From Mangifera indica (lineage: Eukaryota; Streptophyta; Magnoliopsida; Sapindales; Anacardiaceae): 64,000 nt of DNA. The translations under genes were made by a program, and so were the position numbers. Below, in pieces: positions 1-21,989 of this stretch; within the stretch, counting starts at the first letter, position 1, and the number at the start of each line of letters is the position of its first letter. The DNA is taken from assembly GCF_011075055.1 (NCBI RefSeq), contig NC_058139.1, forward strand, positions 13,103,584-13,167,583, given 5' to 3'. The notes beneath the pieces are model-generated. The model saw nothing but the letters and a program-made list of their open reading frames with translations, was not told the origin of the DNA and ran no database searches.

Positions 1-2036
1 TGGCAGGGTATTATCGAAGATTTATGGAAGGATTTGCCAGATTAGCTAAACCTCTTACAACTCTCACAAAGAAAACAATGCCATTTCAGTGGTCAGAATT
101 GAAAAGATGATTGACTACTACTCCAGTGTTAGCACTTCCAGAGGAGGGAGTTGAGTATGATTTATACACCGATGCCTCACACAGTGGTTTAGGAGCAGTG
201 TTGATGCAGCGAGGCAAGGTGATAGCATATGCTAAAAGATAATTGAAAGAATTTGAAACTCGATACCCTACTCATGATTTGGAGTTAGCAGCGGTGGTTT
301 TTGCTTTGAAAATTTGGAAACACTATTTGTATGGGGTAAAATGTAATATTTATACTGATCATAAGAGCCTCAGATATTTCTTCACTCAGAAGGAATTTAC
401 TATGAGGCAGAGGCAATGGCTTGAGCTAGTAAAAGACTATGATTGTGATATTAAATACCATCCAGGCAAGGCTAATGTGGTTGTAGACGCCCTCAGTAGA
501 AACGTGATGATATCACAATTGACGGTCTAGAGAGAAATTTAGAGAGAGATGGATCGAGAGCAGATTGAGCTCGTGATTGAAGCCTTTGCCAAATTAGAGA
601 TTCAGCCTACTCTCATAAATGAGATTCGAGAGGCTCAGACAAGAGATGAGTGGTGTCAACAAAAAATTCAGAAAGTGGAAGAGGGTCTCGAGGTAGATTT
701 TCAAGTATCGAATGGAATTCTCAAATTTAGAGATCGAGTGTATGTTCCTCAGATAACTGAATTGAGATAGAGAATTCTTATAGAAGCTCATAGTTCTCTT
801 TACACTGCCCACCCTGGGGGTGTAAAGATGTATCAGGACTTAAAAAGACATTTTTTGTGGTTAGGCATGAAAAAGGATATAAGTGAGTTTGTTACTAAAT
901 GTCTCACCTGTCAACAAATTAAGGCCGAACACCAAAGACCTGCAAGGTTACTTCAGCCTCTGCCTATTCCAGAATGGAAATGGAAGCATATCTCTATGGA
1001 CTTCATTAGTGGACTTCCTAGAGCTCAGAATGGATGTAATGCTATTTGGGTGATTGTTGATAGATTGACTAAGTCAGCTCATTTCTTGTTTATCAAAGAT
1101 ACTACTACCACAGATTAGCTGAGAAGATTATATGTTAGAGAGATTATTAGATTACATAGGATACCCAAGACTATAGTATCTGATTGTGATACAAGATTTG
1201 TATCAACTTTTTGGAAGAGTCTTCAAAGATCCTTAGGTACTAATTTGGCATTTAGTATAGCCTATTATCCTCAAACAGATGGTCAGATGAAGAGGGTTAA
1301 TCAGATTTTGGAAGACATGTTGAGAGCTTGTTGCTTGGATCATATAGAAATGTTGCCCTTGGTGGAGTTTGCTTACAATAATAACTACCAGACAACTATT
1401 CAGATGGCACCTTATGAGGCATTATATGGTAGGAGGTGTCGTTCTCCTCTTTACTAGGATAAGATAGGAGAGAGAGATGTGTTATCTCGATCCCTTGGGC
1501 CTGAATTAACCTAGAAAATGATTGATGATGTCCAACTGATCAGGCAGAGAATAAAACAGGCTCAGGATCGACAGAAAAACTATGCAAATCATCGACGTCG
1601 AGACTTGGAATTCAATGTAGGTGAATTTGTATTTGTAAAGGTAGCTTCATTCACGCATTTGATGAGATTCGGAAAGAAGGGAAAGCTAGCTCCCAGATTT
1701 ATTGGTCCATATGAGATATTTGAGAGAGTTGGTAAAGTGGCTTACATATTAGCCTCACTAGCGAGTATAGACCAGATTCATGATGTATTTCATATCTCAT
1801 CGTTAAGAAAATGTCTTAGTGATCATTCCCAAGTTGTGAATACAGAAGATATTAAGTTATCAGAAGACCTTAATTATGAGGAAAAACCGATTCAGATACT
1901 TGACAAAAGAATTAAACAACTAAGGAACCGACAGATTCCTCTAGTAAAAGTCTTATGGACAAACCAGAAGACAAAGGAGGCTACCTAGGAAATAGAGCAA
2001 ACCATGAAGGAGAAACATCCAGAGTTGTTTTTGTGA
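1..2036 (+). pseudogene. Ty3/gypsy retrotransposon pol relic (RT end, RNase H, integrase, C-terminal tail)
   Basis: Translation in one frame from the window edge to 2036 gives the end of reverse transcriptase, RNase H (YTDAS near 160-175), the integrase HHCC zinc finger (two His near 790-810, CLTC at 901-912), the integrase core (MDFISG near 1000, SDCDTRF near 1180) and a C-terminal tail ending in the EAT-stop-E remnant typical of Tekay/Del-type chromoviruses. Nine in-frame stops (108, 240, 528, 540, 768, 1116, 1455, 1512, 1986) break it, but I see no frameshift. The third catalytic acidic residue of the integrase DDE triad, normally Glu in the TDGQ-x-E-R segment, is Lys here (codon 1290-1292). 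The element is therefore dead. It continues upstream of the window and ends just before the polypurine tract and 3' LTR. Confidence 0.93.
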
Positions 2037-2055
2037 ATTTCGAGGACAAAATTTT

Positions 2056-2072
2056 TATAAGGGGGAAAGAGT
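2056..2072 (+). other. Polypurine tract of the Ty3/gypsy element
   Basis: A purine-rich run (GGGGGAAAGAG, after a short T/A run) lies immediately upstream of the TGTAAT start of the LTR. This is where the plus-strand primer sits in LTR retrotransposons. Position and composition fit; there is no other evidence. Confidence 0.7.
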
Positions 2073-2165
2073 TGTAATACCCTCAGGTATATTTCAGGGG
2101 TAATTATATCTTTTTACCCTGTTTTGAGATTTTTTCCATTTTAAATATATATATGTATAGGTGTG

Positions 2166-2166
<1 letters not shown>

Positions 2167-2208
<42 letters not shown>
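2167..2208. repeat. (TA)21 microsatellite in LTR
   Basis: An uninterrupted alternating TA run of 42 bases lies near the LTR start. The larger LTRs further along the window also carry AT microsatellites. Confidence 0.95.
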
Positions 2209-2210
<2 letters not shown>

Positions 2211-3150
2211 AAAAAGTCAAAAAGAAAAGGAAAAAGACAAAGAGAAAAAGAGAAAGAGATAAGGCTTTACATATAAAGAGAAAGAGAAGACTTTTCCATC
2301 ATTTCCGTCCATATTCCAGTAGCCACCATTCTTCATGCCTTTTATTTGCTTTCTTGAAGCCAAAGGAAGAAATTGAAGAGATATTGGAAGATAAAATAAA
2401 AAAATAAAAAAAAGCACCCTGGAAGCTTTGGTAACCAAAGATCTCCTTCCTTCTCCTTTTATCTATGTTTATATGCATGTTATGTAAATATGTTAATGTG
2501 TTTTGGTATTAATTTAAAGTGATCTTAGTGATAAAGGAAGCAAAACAAAGAGCAGGAAGCCAACTTGCAAAAATTTGGCTTGAAACAAGGTAAGGGGTAT
2601 CCTCCTTGATATGTTACATGTTTTAGGCTTTTGGTTCCTTGGATCTATGTTATAAATGATGAATTTGAAGTTGAGGAATGTTGTTTTGCCATTTAGGATG
2701 TGTATGTGTGTTATTTTGTTCATGGCAGAAAGTTGCATGTTATTTAAAGTTTTTGCCATTGAGTTCGTCCCATGTTTTAGCTATCTTATCTGATGAATTA
2801 TGAGTGCTATTATATCTTGTTGGAAATCTCTTTGAATCCTCTTTCCAATGATATATAGCTTGTATGAATTAGAGATCATTTAGACTGTTAAATATTGTAT
2901 GAACCAAAAGGACCGTTTTACTAAATAAATAGAGGAGGCAGTTTTGTCACTGAGTTTATCTCACGTTTTGACTATCTTATCTATTGAATTATGAATGTTA
3001 TTATAGCTTGTTGGAAAGATCTTTGAATCCTCTTTTCAACGATATATAGCTTGTATGAATTAGAAACCGTTTTGGGCTATTAAATTGTATGAAAAAGAAG
3101 GCTGCTCTGCTAAATGATTGTTCCGTGAACAGTATTTCGTAGTTTTGGGC

Positions 3151-3290
3151 AGGAAAGAAAGAAAGAAAGGAAGAAGAAAGAAAAGAAAGGAAAAAGAAAG
3201 GAAAGAAAGGAAAGGAAAGGAAAGGAAAGGAAAGGAAAGGAAAGAAAAGAAAAAAAAAGAAAAGAAAAAAGAAAGAAAAACAAAAAAAGG
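3151..3290. repeat. GAAA/GGAAA purine tract in LTR
   Basis: This is about 140 bases of nearly pure purine on the plus strand, built from GAAA, GGAAA and AAAGAAAG units. Apparent open frames across it on both strands are composition artefacts. Confidence 0.9.
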
Positions 3291-4184
3291 AATTTGGGGC
3301 TCAAGATTTAGGGATCATCCCAAGAGTAATGTCTGGTGAGTTATGAATAAATTTAAATGGAAGCAAAATTAGTAAGATATAAGACCCGCATGCATGCTAT
3401 AAACTATGAGGGGACACTTTACACTACACTGCTCGCAGTAGGGCACGTTCGCAATAGGACACGTCTGTAGTAGGACACGTCTATAGTAAGACATAGACCC
3501 CTAGTAGGGTCCGCTCGCAGTAGAGCTCAATTCAAATTCGAAAATAGTGTAGTGAAAGAAAAAGAGCTTGAGCTTAGAAAAATGTCAAATCCCTATAGTT
3601 AGCTTCCAAAAAGTATCAAATAGATACCAGATGGGACAAAGTATGACCCAAATAGTAAAGAGTGAACTAAATTACCCCTTCAAACTCTTATAGAGGTTAA
3701 GATGTGAGGTTGAGTCCCAAAAGTGAGTTAGAACAGGAAAAAAGATAGTTTACTTGATTCTTTCTCCTTACTGAGTGTTCTTATCACTCACTCTCTTTTC
3801 TTTCCTGATTGCAGGTATAGGTGATCGAGGTAGCTGCGAGGCAGGGTCAGGTCAGCGTAGGTAGATCCGACTGGAGTAGGTTATCTCTGGTTTATATTAC
3901 ATGCATACAATGGTATGTTCTTGTCGACTTTTGACTTTTTGAGATTATGGTACAGTTGCATATGATTACTCTCTATTTTCAGATGCTTTCAGATGAGTTT
4001 TCATATGAGTATATTCATCTTTTGTTCGCTTCCAAATTTTTAGTTTTCTTGGAATACTTCGTAAACACTTTTAATGATGTGTTTATTTTAAAGTATTTTT
4101 AAAAAGAAAAAAAATAGACGCTCTGAATATTAATTCATAACATTTCTCTTTCGATAGGTAGTACTTCTAGGGAGGGATGTTACA

Positions 4185-5965
4185 CTTTAATTTAGATCTT
4201 TTGGGATGTCATGGTTCTCCATCGATTTTTCCTTTTTTAGTTGGCTTCATTGGTCATCAAGTAACTTAGAATGATCTATTGGGAAATGATGGAAAGTGCC
4301 ACTAGATAGGCTAGAGAAATTTTTTCTCTCTTTATGTTTAGTTCACTAGTCTTTGCTATCAAAGTATCAAAAGACACAATAAAGCTTCCCAATATGATTT
4401 GAGTTAGGGTGCATTAGACTACCTTACCCTAAAAGGCTAAGATGGCATTTAGGTGTGACACATATCTAGTTTACAAGTCTAATGACTTGTTTCAACTTAT
4501 AAATTAAGGCAGTTATAACAACTGTGACCTTGGATATTGAATGGATGTTATCTTGTGGATAGAAGGCTTGGTTGAGACTTGTGTAAGCATTATCCAATGA
4601 ATCTTATTCCTTACCTTGGATTGGCTAGCTTGACATCTCGCTCGTTATAAACAAATAATGAGCTAGTATGAGAAAGATTGATAAGCACAACTAACAGGAT
4701 CAGAAGTTTATCCCATAACTCAAGGAGTGATACTTATTAGGGCACATTCAATCACCATCTTTAAAAAGGCCCAATAGACATTCAAGTAGTCGTTTACTGT
4801 CTAAGGATTAGACAGGCTTGGTTGTTTATCTTGTCGTCAATTGAGAGTGAAAAACTATTAGGTCCTTAAGTCTTGGGGACTACAAGTGTTAGCCTGGAGT
4901 GCCACCCTAAGGGAGTTAAACGTGGTGTCTGATACTCGAAAATGTTTTTACTTGTTCCTTGCTGGTGGGGTTCTTGATTGAGACCTGGCAAGTTCAAGAT
5001 GTGAGGCATCATGGAGGATTTAAAATCCTTTAATTGTTGGTTTGTTGCTCTCATCATTGTTAAGGGTAAGAAGTCTTTAAGTAAATGTTTCTATGATCAT
5101 TTCCTTTTTAGAGGTAAGTGTTTCTAGTGAGACACGTAGTGGTAGGGTAGAGCTATGTACCCATGAATGACATTAGGGAGATTATCTATTATGGGTACAG
5201 GCTTACGAGTCGTACCTTGCTTTGGTTACATTATGCTAGCCTTAAAGATAAACTAACTATGCTCTTAAAAGTGGAGAGGCTCTAGATTGCTCTCATCTTC
5301 TGAAGACTAGTTGTTAGAGGTTTTTCTATGCCATCTGCCACTAGCCATTGTTTTGATTTGTAAGAGCCATAAAAATGGAATGTGATTGTACCCTCCTTCT
5401 AGTGTCAACTATTGATGTGATTTCTCGTCATTAATTGATACATACAATTTTAAATCTTGTATAAGATTGGTTATGATAACAACGATTAACATATAAAAAG
5501 ATGTGAATTAGTTTGGTATGCTGTAATGGAAAATAAATGAAAAAAGAAGAAGAAAGATTAATAAAACATATGATTTTTAACATGGTTCAATCTAATGATC
5601 GAAATGCATACGTGAACGAAATTGTTGTTGATATGAATATATTGCAGAAAAATAAGAGTATAGTGATGTTTTAATGTCTAGTTTTTATGCTTCTTCTTCC
5701 CCTCTCCCCTCTCCCCTCCCCCCTCCCCCCTCCCCCCTCCCCCCTCTCTATCTTTCTACCTGAATGTATAAGACTTATTCAAAGTGAAAAATATATTCAA
5801 AATTTAGTTGGAATAAGATCTCTCCATATAAACCCTGAAACCATCATGAGAGTACCGGTTAAAAAGGTAGTTAATTGTCAAGTTGCCAATGGTTTGTTGA
5901 GCTTGAGACATTTGTGCCATGAGTATAATTATTGCCCACTGTGACACAGCAGCACATTAATAATA

Positions 5966-5996
<31 letters not shown>

Positions 5997-6539
5997 TTTT
6001 CTAATTTTTTCACAATTTTGTTATCTGATCAAATAGTATAAACGAAAGTGTAGCGGGAAAAAAAAAAAAAAGTGAAAAAACATAAAAGTCCAACTACGGA
6101 AATAGGATGTGGATTAGCCAAACGCCATGACGTTCACGCTTCAGTGGATCACTCAATACTGTAACCTTAATTTATTTTATCTAAAAAGAAATACACACAG
6201 AATGGCGAATTTCACGCTTTCTCTCCACTCCCCCGGTCTAGAAAATTAAAAATAAGAAGGATTTTTAGAAACGCTGACAGACGGATAGTAAACTTGAAAG
6301 CATCAGATTTTACTCCGCCTGGCGATTACACATCTCCCCAGTTTTCGCCACGCTACAGGCGGCTCATCCATCCTCCTCCACGCTTCGCTTCGCTATACAC
6401 ACACTTTGATTTTCTCGTTTTCTAACCAATTACACACCTTATTTTAGCAATTCGAATTCCCGAGATATCCCATCCGATATTTAACTCTCAATTCTACAAC
6501 GGTTAGATTTTAGGGTCGTTTCCGCACTCTACATTTCTT
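4185..6539. other. Gene-free spacer upstream of the GBA2-type gene
   Basis: I see no convincing coding exon here. Short open frames lack family motifs. The stretch holds a CCCT/CCCCCT tract (5698-5748), a (TA)n run (5963-5988) followed by a T run, and homopolymers. GC content rises from about 6300, just before the inferred 5' UTR of the next gene, so the promoter probably lies within 5950-6500. No promoter element is clear enough to call. Confidence 0.6.
5698..5748. repeat. Pyrimidine C-rich tract (CCCCCT repeats)
   Basis: About 50 bases consist only of C and T, with six-base CCCCCT units in the middle. The complementary strand is a G-run sequence that could in principle form a G-quadruplex. 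This is compositional evidence only. Confidence 0.85.
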
Positions 6540-6578
6540 ATGGAAGAGAAAGTTATTGTTTACGTTGAGGATCTTTGA
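6540..6578 (+). CDS. Possible 12-codon upstream ORF in the GBA2-type 5' leader
   Basis: An ATG at 6540 opens a 12-codon frame (M-E-E-K-V-I-V-Y-V-E-D-L) ending TGA at 6576-6578, about 140 bases before the inferred start codon of the main gene. If transcription starts upstream of 6540, ribosomes would meet this small frame first. The transcription start is unknown, so this may lie outside the mRNA. Confidence 0.25.
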   Translation: MEEKVIVYVEDL

Positions 6579-6720
6579 AGACAACTTTGTTTCTGTTTTA
6601 TATGCGAAGTTTTTGTTTGGTGTTGATTAGAGTTGGAGGAATTGTTTGTTTGTTTGTTTGTGTATTGATTGAGTTATCTACTGGTGGTGATCGGCGTAGA
6701 TAGTTATATTTTTTTTTGAC

Positions 6721-17183
<10,463 letters not shown>

Positions 17184-19433
17184 AAATTTTTCTTTTATAG
17201 ACAAGCAATAAAAGACTGAGTTATAATGTAAATAGCCCATGGAGTTACCAAATATCATGAATCTTTTCACTGTTTTTAGTTTCTGCTGCTTAAATTTTGT
17301 GACATGCTACTGGAAAATTGAAAATGGGTAACACTATTGTTAATTTGTGTGGACATTTTTATTTAATCTAGTACGTCCCGGAAATGTTGAAGTCTACCTT
17401 ACATGTTTCAAAGGCAATTCTTGAAGAGATTTGTAGGTTTTGTGGACCGTCTCTCCTTGTAATGAAATTATGGTGCTTTTGTTATTGTAATTTCAAGAGA
17501 ACATTTTTCAAGTAATATCTGAATTATTTTATATATATTTTAATATTATGTCATGTCATCTGTTACAAACAGTATTTGATATTAGATGGTTGAGATTTTA
17601 TTAGGGACATGTTGCATTATTTTAACAAATGGTTCTTCAATCAAATTGGTTTTTTCTCTTTATGGCTGTTCTGGAAATTGGAAGTGCAAGGTCCAATCCC
17701 CTATTTGTCATGTTGATGTTTATAACAAGTTTATGATTTTTTTTTTTTCTTGGGTAGAAGATGGGATTAGCTTAAAAATGGAGTTTGGAGGGTTATTCTG
17801 CAGAGTCAGAACAAGGGTCAGTTCAAAGCATAGGTGATGGTTAGGGTTCAAAAGAAGGTATGACGAAGCTATAGAGATGGTGTTAGCATTGTATAGTGAT
17901 CTTCTTTCTGATATGTATTCATGTGTCCTGTTGAAAATTATATTGATTTCCAATAATTAAATAGTTAACAGTTGTTGAACAACAAACATAATTACAAGTT
18001 GTCAACATACTTTCCAAATTTTAAACCAGATACAGCAACGTAATCATGCATAATCCTAATAGCATACGAAAACACTTGCAACCAAAATCATACTTTTTAA
18101 CTCTAAAGTTTTAAGGTCGTTTGATTTGCAGAAAACAAATATTATTATAGAAATCTATTTATTATTATTATTAACATTGTCTTATTTAGTTTATTAAGGA
18201 ATACAACATCTTAGTAATTTTTTATTATCAATAATGATGTGACAGATATTGTGAGAGTTATCTGATTATAATATTCACATTAGGTATTAAAAAACAGTTT
18301 TATCTTTACTTATTAATTTTTTAAGATTAAAATACTTTTACTTTTAATTAATATAACACTTAAATATGAATAATATTTTTGAATAATTTTACCTAATGAT
18401 ATTTAAGTAAGATAATATTTTATATAATAATTATTTATATTTATCAATTTTTTATCAAATATAATAATAATAATTTATACTTAATAATATTCAAGGGAAT
18501 CTATCTTTGTACTAATAATTCATTTTTAATAATAAAACTCTACTTGAAGCAAATGATAATCGATTAGCAAGTGTTAATCTCGGTCAAGCCACCTAGTTAA
18601 CTAGATGGGTTAACTCGTTCACTGATAGTTTTGGACAATTCATTGACCAATGGATAAGAAAATTGGGTTTTCCCAACCTGACTGTAACTTGCGTGTGCAT
18701 GAAGAACTCTAACCTCTCGATCAGTTTAATTGACGGTCTTTCAGCCATCGAATAACAACAAAAATTAGGGCTTTTAAAAAGCTCTAACTAGCGGTCCTAC
18801 TCAGACCAAATTTATGGCCAAAATGCATCAAAATTCGACAGAATGAAAGCAACAAAAAGTAACGGTTTTCCTATGTGTTTAGCCTCTGATTTCATTGATT
18901 CAGAGTTCAATTCAATCCAATTCAAAACGCAAATCATGTCAAAATCATTCAAGATTCATCTTAACATGATTTTATGCACCAAGTTCATGTAATTTGCATC
19001 AATTGAATATAAACCCTAAATTCGATTTTAATGAAAAATTAAGCCAATATTTCACACATCACAAATTTTATTCCACATAATAATGACATGATTTTAATTC
19101 AATCCTTAACCTAATTTCCAGGCTCTAATACCAATGCAGGAAATTAAAATACAAGATTGAATTTGACATACACGGAATATAATTTGAGCGGATTTGATTA
19201 TGAAGTTGATTTGGTGATGATCTGAAGGTTGACGTTTCTATTTCCACAACAATTTTTTTTTTTTTTATGTATTTGCAGGTTTTGTATGTGTTTTCTTCTG
19301 TGAAACTAAAGAACAAAGAAAGCAGAGAAGAGAATTTTTTGTTTTGTTTTACGTAATACTAGGAGTTTTTTTGGGGACTTTTAAATTAAAATTCCAATTG
19401 CCCTTAACTTCTCACAACTATCATGGGTAATGA
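17184..19433. other. AT-rich spacer downstream of the GBA2-type gene
   Basis: No coding exon was recognised. The first ~350 bases should hold the 3' UTR of the preceding gene. From about 18120 to 18545 lies a very AT-rich block of MITE-like character, with ATCAAATATAATAATAATTTATACT near its right side. The same phrase recurs at 31068-31090 and, inverted, near 31238-31265, so these may be copies of one small element family. Boundaries and duplications could not be fixed. Confidence 0.5.
19121..19133 (-). other. Primer-binding-site-like sequence of a decayed LTR element
   Basis: Read on the minus strand this is TGGTATTAGAGCC, one base from TGGTATCAGAGCC, the usual initiator tRNA-Met primer site of plant LTR elements. 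It is preceded by a CA dinucleotide (CCTGCA) as at an LTR end. No second LTR or coding domain was recognised around it, so it may be the remains of a short (TRIM-like) or truncated element. Confidence 0.35.
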
Positions 19434-19442
19434 TATAATTAA
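19434..19442. repeat. 9-bp target-site duplication TATAATTAA, left copy
   Basis: This is identical to 20325-20333. Nine bases is characteristic of Mutator-like transposition. Confidence 0.85.
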
Positions 19443-20324
19443 GGCCAAATGACAATTTCCCACCTAAGGTTTGATGTTTTTTCAAGTTTCTACCCTTTAA
19501 CTATGGAAACACCAAACACTCACCCATGACCGGTTAGATTTAACAAAACCCTAACGGTGGCAAGGGTAAAATCGTCATTTTCTCTATAATATTAAAAATA
19601 AACTTAAATAGAATCTATTTTACCCCCCTAAACTTTAAAAACTAAAATTTTCCCCTAGCCTAAGTTTTAAAAAATCGCAGTTTCACCCTAGGGTTTCTTT
19701 TTGAAATCTTCGACGACATCTCCGGCTCCATTGCCGACGGTCTCTCCCTCCCGAAGCAACCTCTCCTTCCGGCGATCTCTTTCCTCCCATTTGGACCCCC
19801 CATCGGAGTCGGAGAAGCCGTGGAAGACGAAGAACTTCGTATTCCTAGTCGTCGTCGTCTTCATCTTCCAACTGCAATCGGGCTTAATCTTCATCTTCAT
19901 CTTCCAACTACGATGAAGAAAACTACAATCGTCGTCGTCAGATAAGTCGTCTGGGAAGACGATTTCTCTTCCCAGACGACTTATCTCTGCGTCGGATGAG
20001 TAGTGCAAGAGTTTAGGGTGGTCGTCGGTGGAAGAGAAACCGTCGGGAGGGGAAGATGGCCGGTGATGGCGCTGGAGAGATAAACCCTAGGGGGAAAATG
20101 CGATATTTTTAAACCCTAGGGGGGGAAATGCGATATTTTCAAACTTAGCTTAGAAAAAAAAATGTTAGTTTTTAAACTTTTAGGGGGGAAAATGAGATTA
20201 AATTTACCACCGTTAGGGTTTTGTTAAATCTAACTGATCATGGGTGGATGTTTGGTGTTTCCATAGTTAAAGGGTGAAAACTTGAGAAATCATCAAACCT
20301 TGAGTGGGAAATAGTCGTTTGGCC
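19443..20324. mobile_element. Non-autonomous Mutator-like element with ~115-bp terminal inverted repeats and a GC-rich interior
   Basis: The element starts GGCCAAATGAC and ends GTCGTTTGGCC. The first ~115-120 bases are nearly the reverse complement of the last ones (shared pieces include TTTAACTATGGAAACACC and GATTTAACAAAACCCTAACG). It is flanked by a perfect 9-bp duplication. The interior (about 19690-20090) is far richer in GC than the surroundings and is open in both directions: 71 codons on plus at 19701-19916 and 106 codons on minus at 20008-19688. I recognise neither product and see no transposase. A GC-rich, gene-like interior between MULE ends is the form taken by Pack-MULEs, but a captured parent gene is not shown. 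Confidence 0.8.
19941..19985. repeat. Perfect 18-bp hairpin in the MULE interior
   Basis: GATAAGTCGTCTGGGAAG (19941-19958) is followed by a 9-base loop and its exact reverse complement (19968-19985). It lies inside the minus-strand 106-codon frame and is unrelated to the terminal inverted repeats. Confidence 0.9.
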
Positions 20325-20465
20325 TATAATTAATACCATATTGGGTATGAGTCGGGTGGATGTTTGGTGTTTCCATAGTTAAAGGGTGAAAACTTGAGAA
20401 ATCATCAAACCTTGGGTGGGAAATAGTCGTTTGGCCTATAATTAATACCATATTGGGTATAAGTC
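20242..20465. repeat. 112-bp tandem duplication covering the right MULE end and its flank
   Basis: 20242-20353 and 20354-20465 are nearly identical and both run from GGGTGGATGTTTGG through the MULE end (GTCGTTTGGCC), the TATAATTAA flank and TACCATATTGGGTAT. The right terminus and the target duplication are therefore both present twice. The copy was made after insertion, because it includes host flank. Confidence 0.9.
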
Positions 20466-21989
20466 AGGTCAACTCATCATCTGTGAACAAAGTCCAATAA
20501 TTGGCAATAAAGACATTATTAAACATTTTCAAACATCAACAAAATGGAAAATTGTATTATAAGCAAATATATCTCAAATTTATAATGTTTGTATTGTTGA
20601 CTTTGTGTGTTTTATTTCAATTATATAGCCAAGACTTTGCTTTAGCTTAGTGAAATTGGTTATGTGATATTTTGTTGACAACAAATTACAAATTTGATGA
20701 AAATAAAGTTTATATCTTTTTTTTTTCCCTATTTATGTGAGTTTATATAGTAATTTACATAAAAATTTGTATTTACCGAATAAGTTTGGTGGTGTTTTGC
20801 ATTACAATTAGAAAATCATCATTTTTGATATAAAATTTAATATTTGATTGAGCGTTACTCCAAGATAAAATGTGTTGATTGGTAAAGAATAACATAACCA
20901 TGAAAACTCTCATTTAATAAAAATTCTTATTCCACCCCCTAGATGGATGATAAAAACTCGAAGCAAAGATACGAATTATAATTATTTAATGCCCACACAG
21001 TGGTGTTTGAAGTGTTAAAATTATCTTATTAGGAACGTGTTACCAAAATCTATTGGGGCAAAATTTGTTCAAGGGATATAGTATATAATACACATTTTGT
21101 GTAATTATAATATACTATCTTGGTTAACTTAATTATCTCTTACTTTTAGTTATTTATTATACAATAAATAAAAGTAATTGCAAAATTATAAAATCAAGAT
21201 TTGATTTATCTATCAAGGGACCACCGAAAGAAGTTGTTTAAATTTATATTTATTAATTGTGTTTATAGTTGGTTTAGTTGACTAAATTACTTTATGTGCG
21301 TTTTAAGAAAGCTTTTTTTATTTGTAATTTAAGATTAATACCCTAACAATACAACTAATGAATTCTGTATACAAACTTACTCTAATACGTACTTCTTTAA
21401 GGGTTTATTTGATATTACTTATAAGAGTAGTGCTTATTAAAAGGAAAAAAAAAAAAAACTAGAGGTTTATAAAAATATTTAATTATTTCTGTTTGATTTT
21501 TCTTTTTTGGCAAACACTAGGTGATTTTGAAACTCAACGCTCACCTCCATTTTTTTACAGATTGTTAGAATATTCTGATTAAACTTGAAAGAAATGACGT
21601 TTTTACTATTCATCTATCATTGTGAGAGCCAAAAATTGCTAAGCCCCACCTATAAAAGATATAATAAAATTATTTTTTCTATAATTTTTATATATAATTT
21701 CATATATATATAAATAATTATGTATTATTATATAATTAAATATTATTTTATTATTAATTTTAGATTATTCAATTATATGATATTATATCATTATTTATGA
21801 ATAAAATTATATATAAAAATTGTGTATATAATATTAATTTAAAAATTAATATATATTTTAAAAGTTAAATTGATGAAATTATTAATAAATCTAAAGATTG
21901 AATTATGTTAAACCCGAGGGTTTTCACTATATAAAAGGGGCTAAAAGACTTGTTCCCACCTCAAGTATAATAAAATCATAAAGTCTTAT
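20466..21989. other. AT-rich spacer without recognisable genes
   Basis: Only short, motif-free open frames on either strand. AT tracts and homopolymers dominate. Nothing could be called. Confidence 0.5.

Larger units (their letters stand above)
2073..4184 (+). repeat. 3' LTR of the Ty3/gypsy element
   Basis: The LTR starts TGTAATACCC directly after the polypurine tract and ends GATGTTACA, so it has the TG...CA ends and the short inverted TGTAA/TTACA repeat. It is about 2.1 kb long. Inside are a (TA)n tract (2167-2208), a GGAAA/GAAA purine tract (3151-3290) and a pair of similar segments around 2770-2900 and 2945-3075 sharing the GATATATAGCTTGTATGAAT motif. The matching 5' LTR is outside the window, so a target-site duplication cannot be checked. 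Confidence 0.85.

Noticed and set aside
2153..2438. Open frames of 84 (plus) and 73 (minus) codons in the first LTR
   Set aside because: They are products of the TA tract and Lys/Arg-rich AAAGA repeats, without protein-like content.
3110..3339. Lys/Glu-rich and Phe/Ser-rich open frames on opposite strands
   Set aside because: They are translation of the GAAA/GGAAA purine tract.
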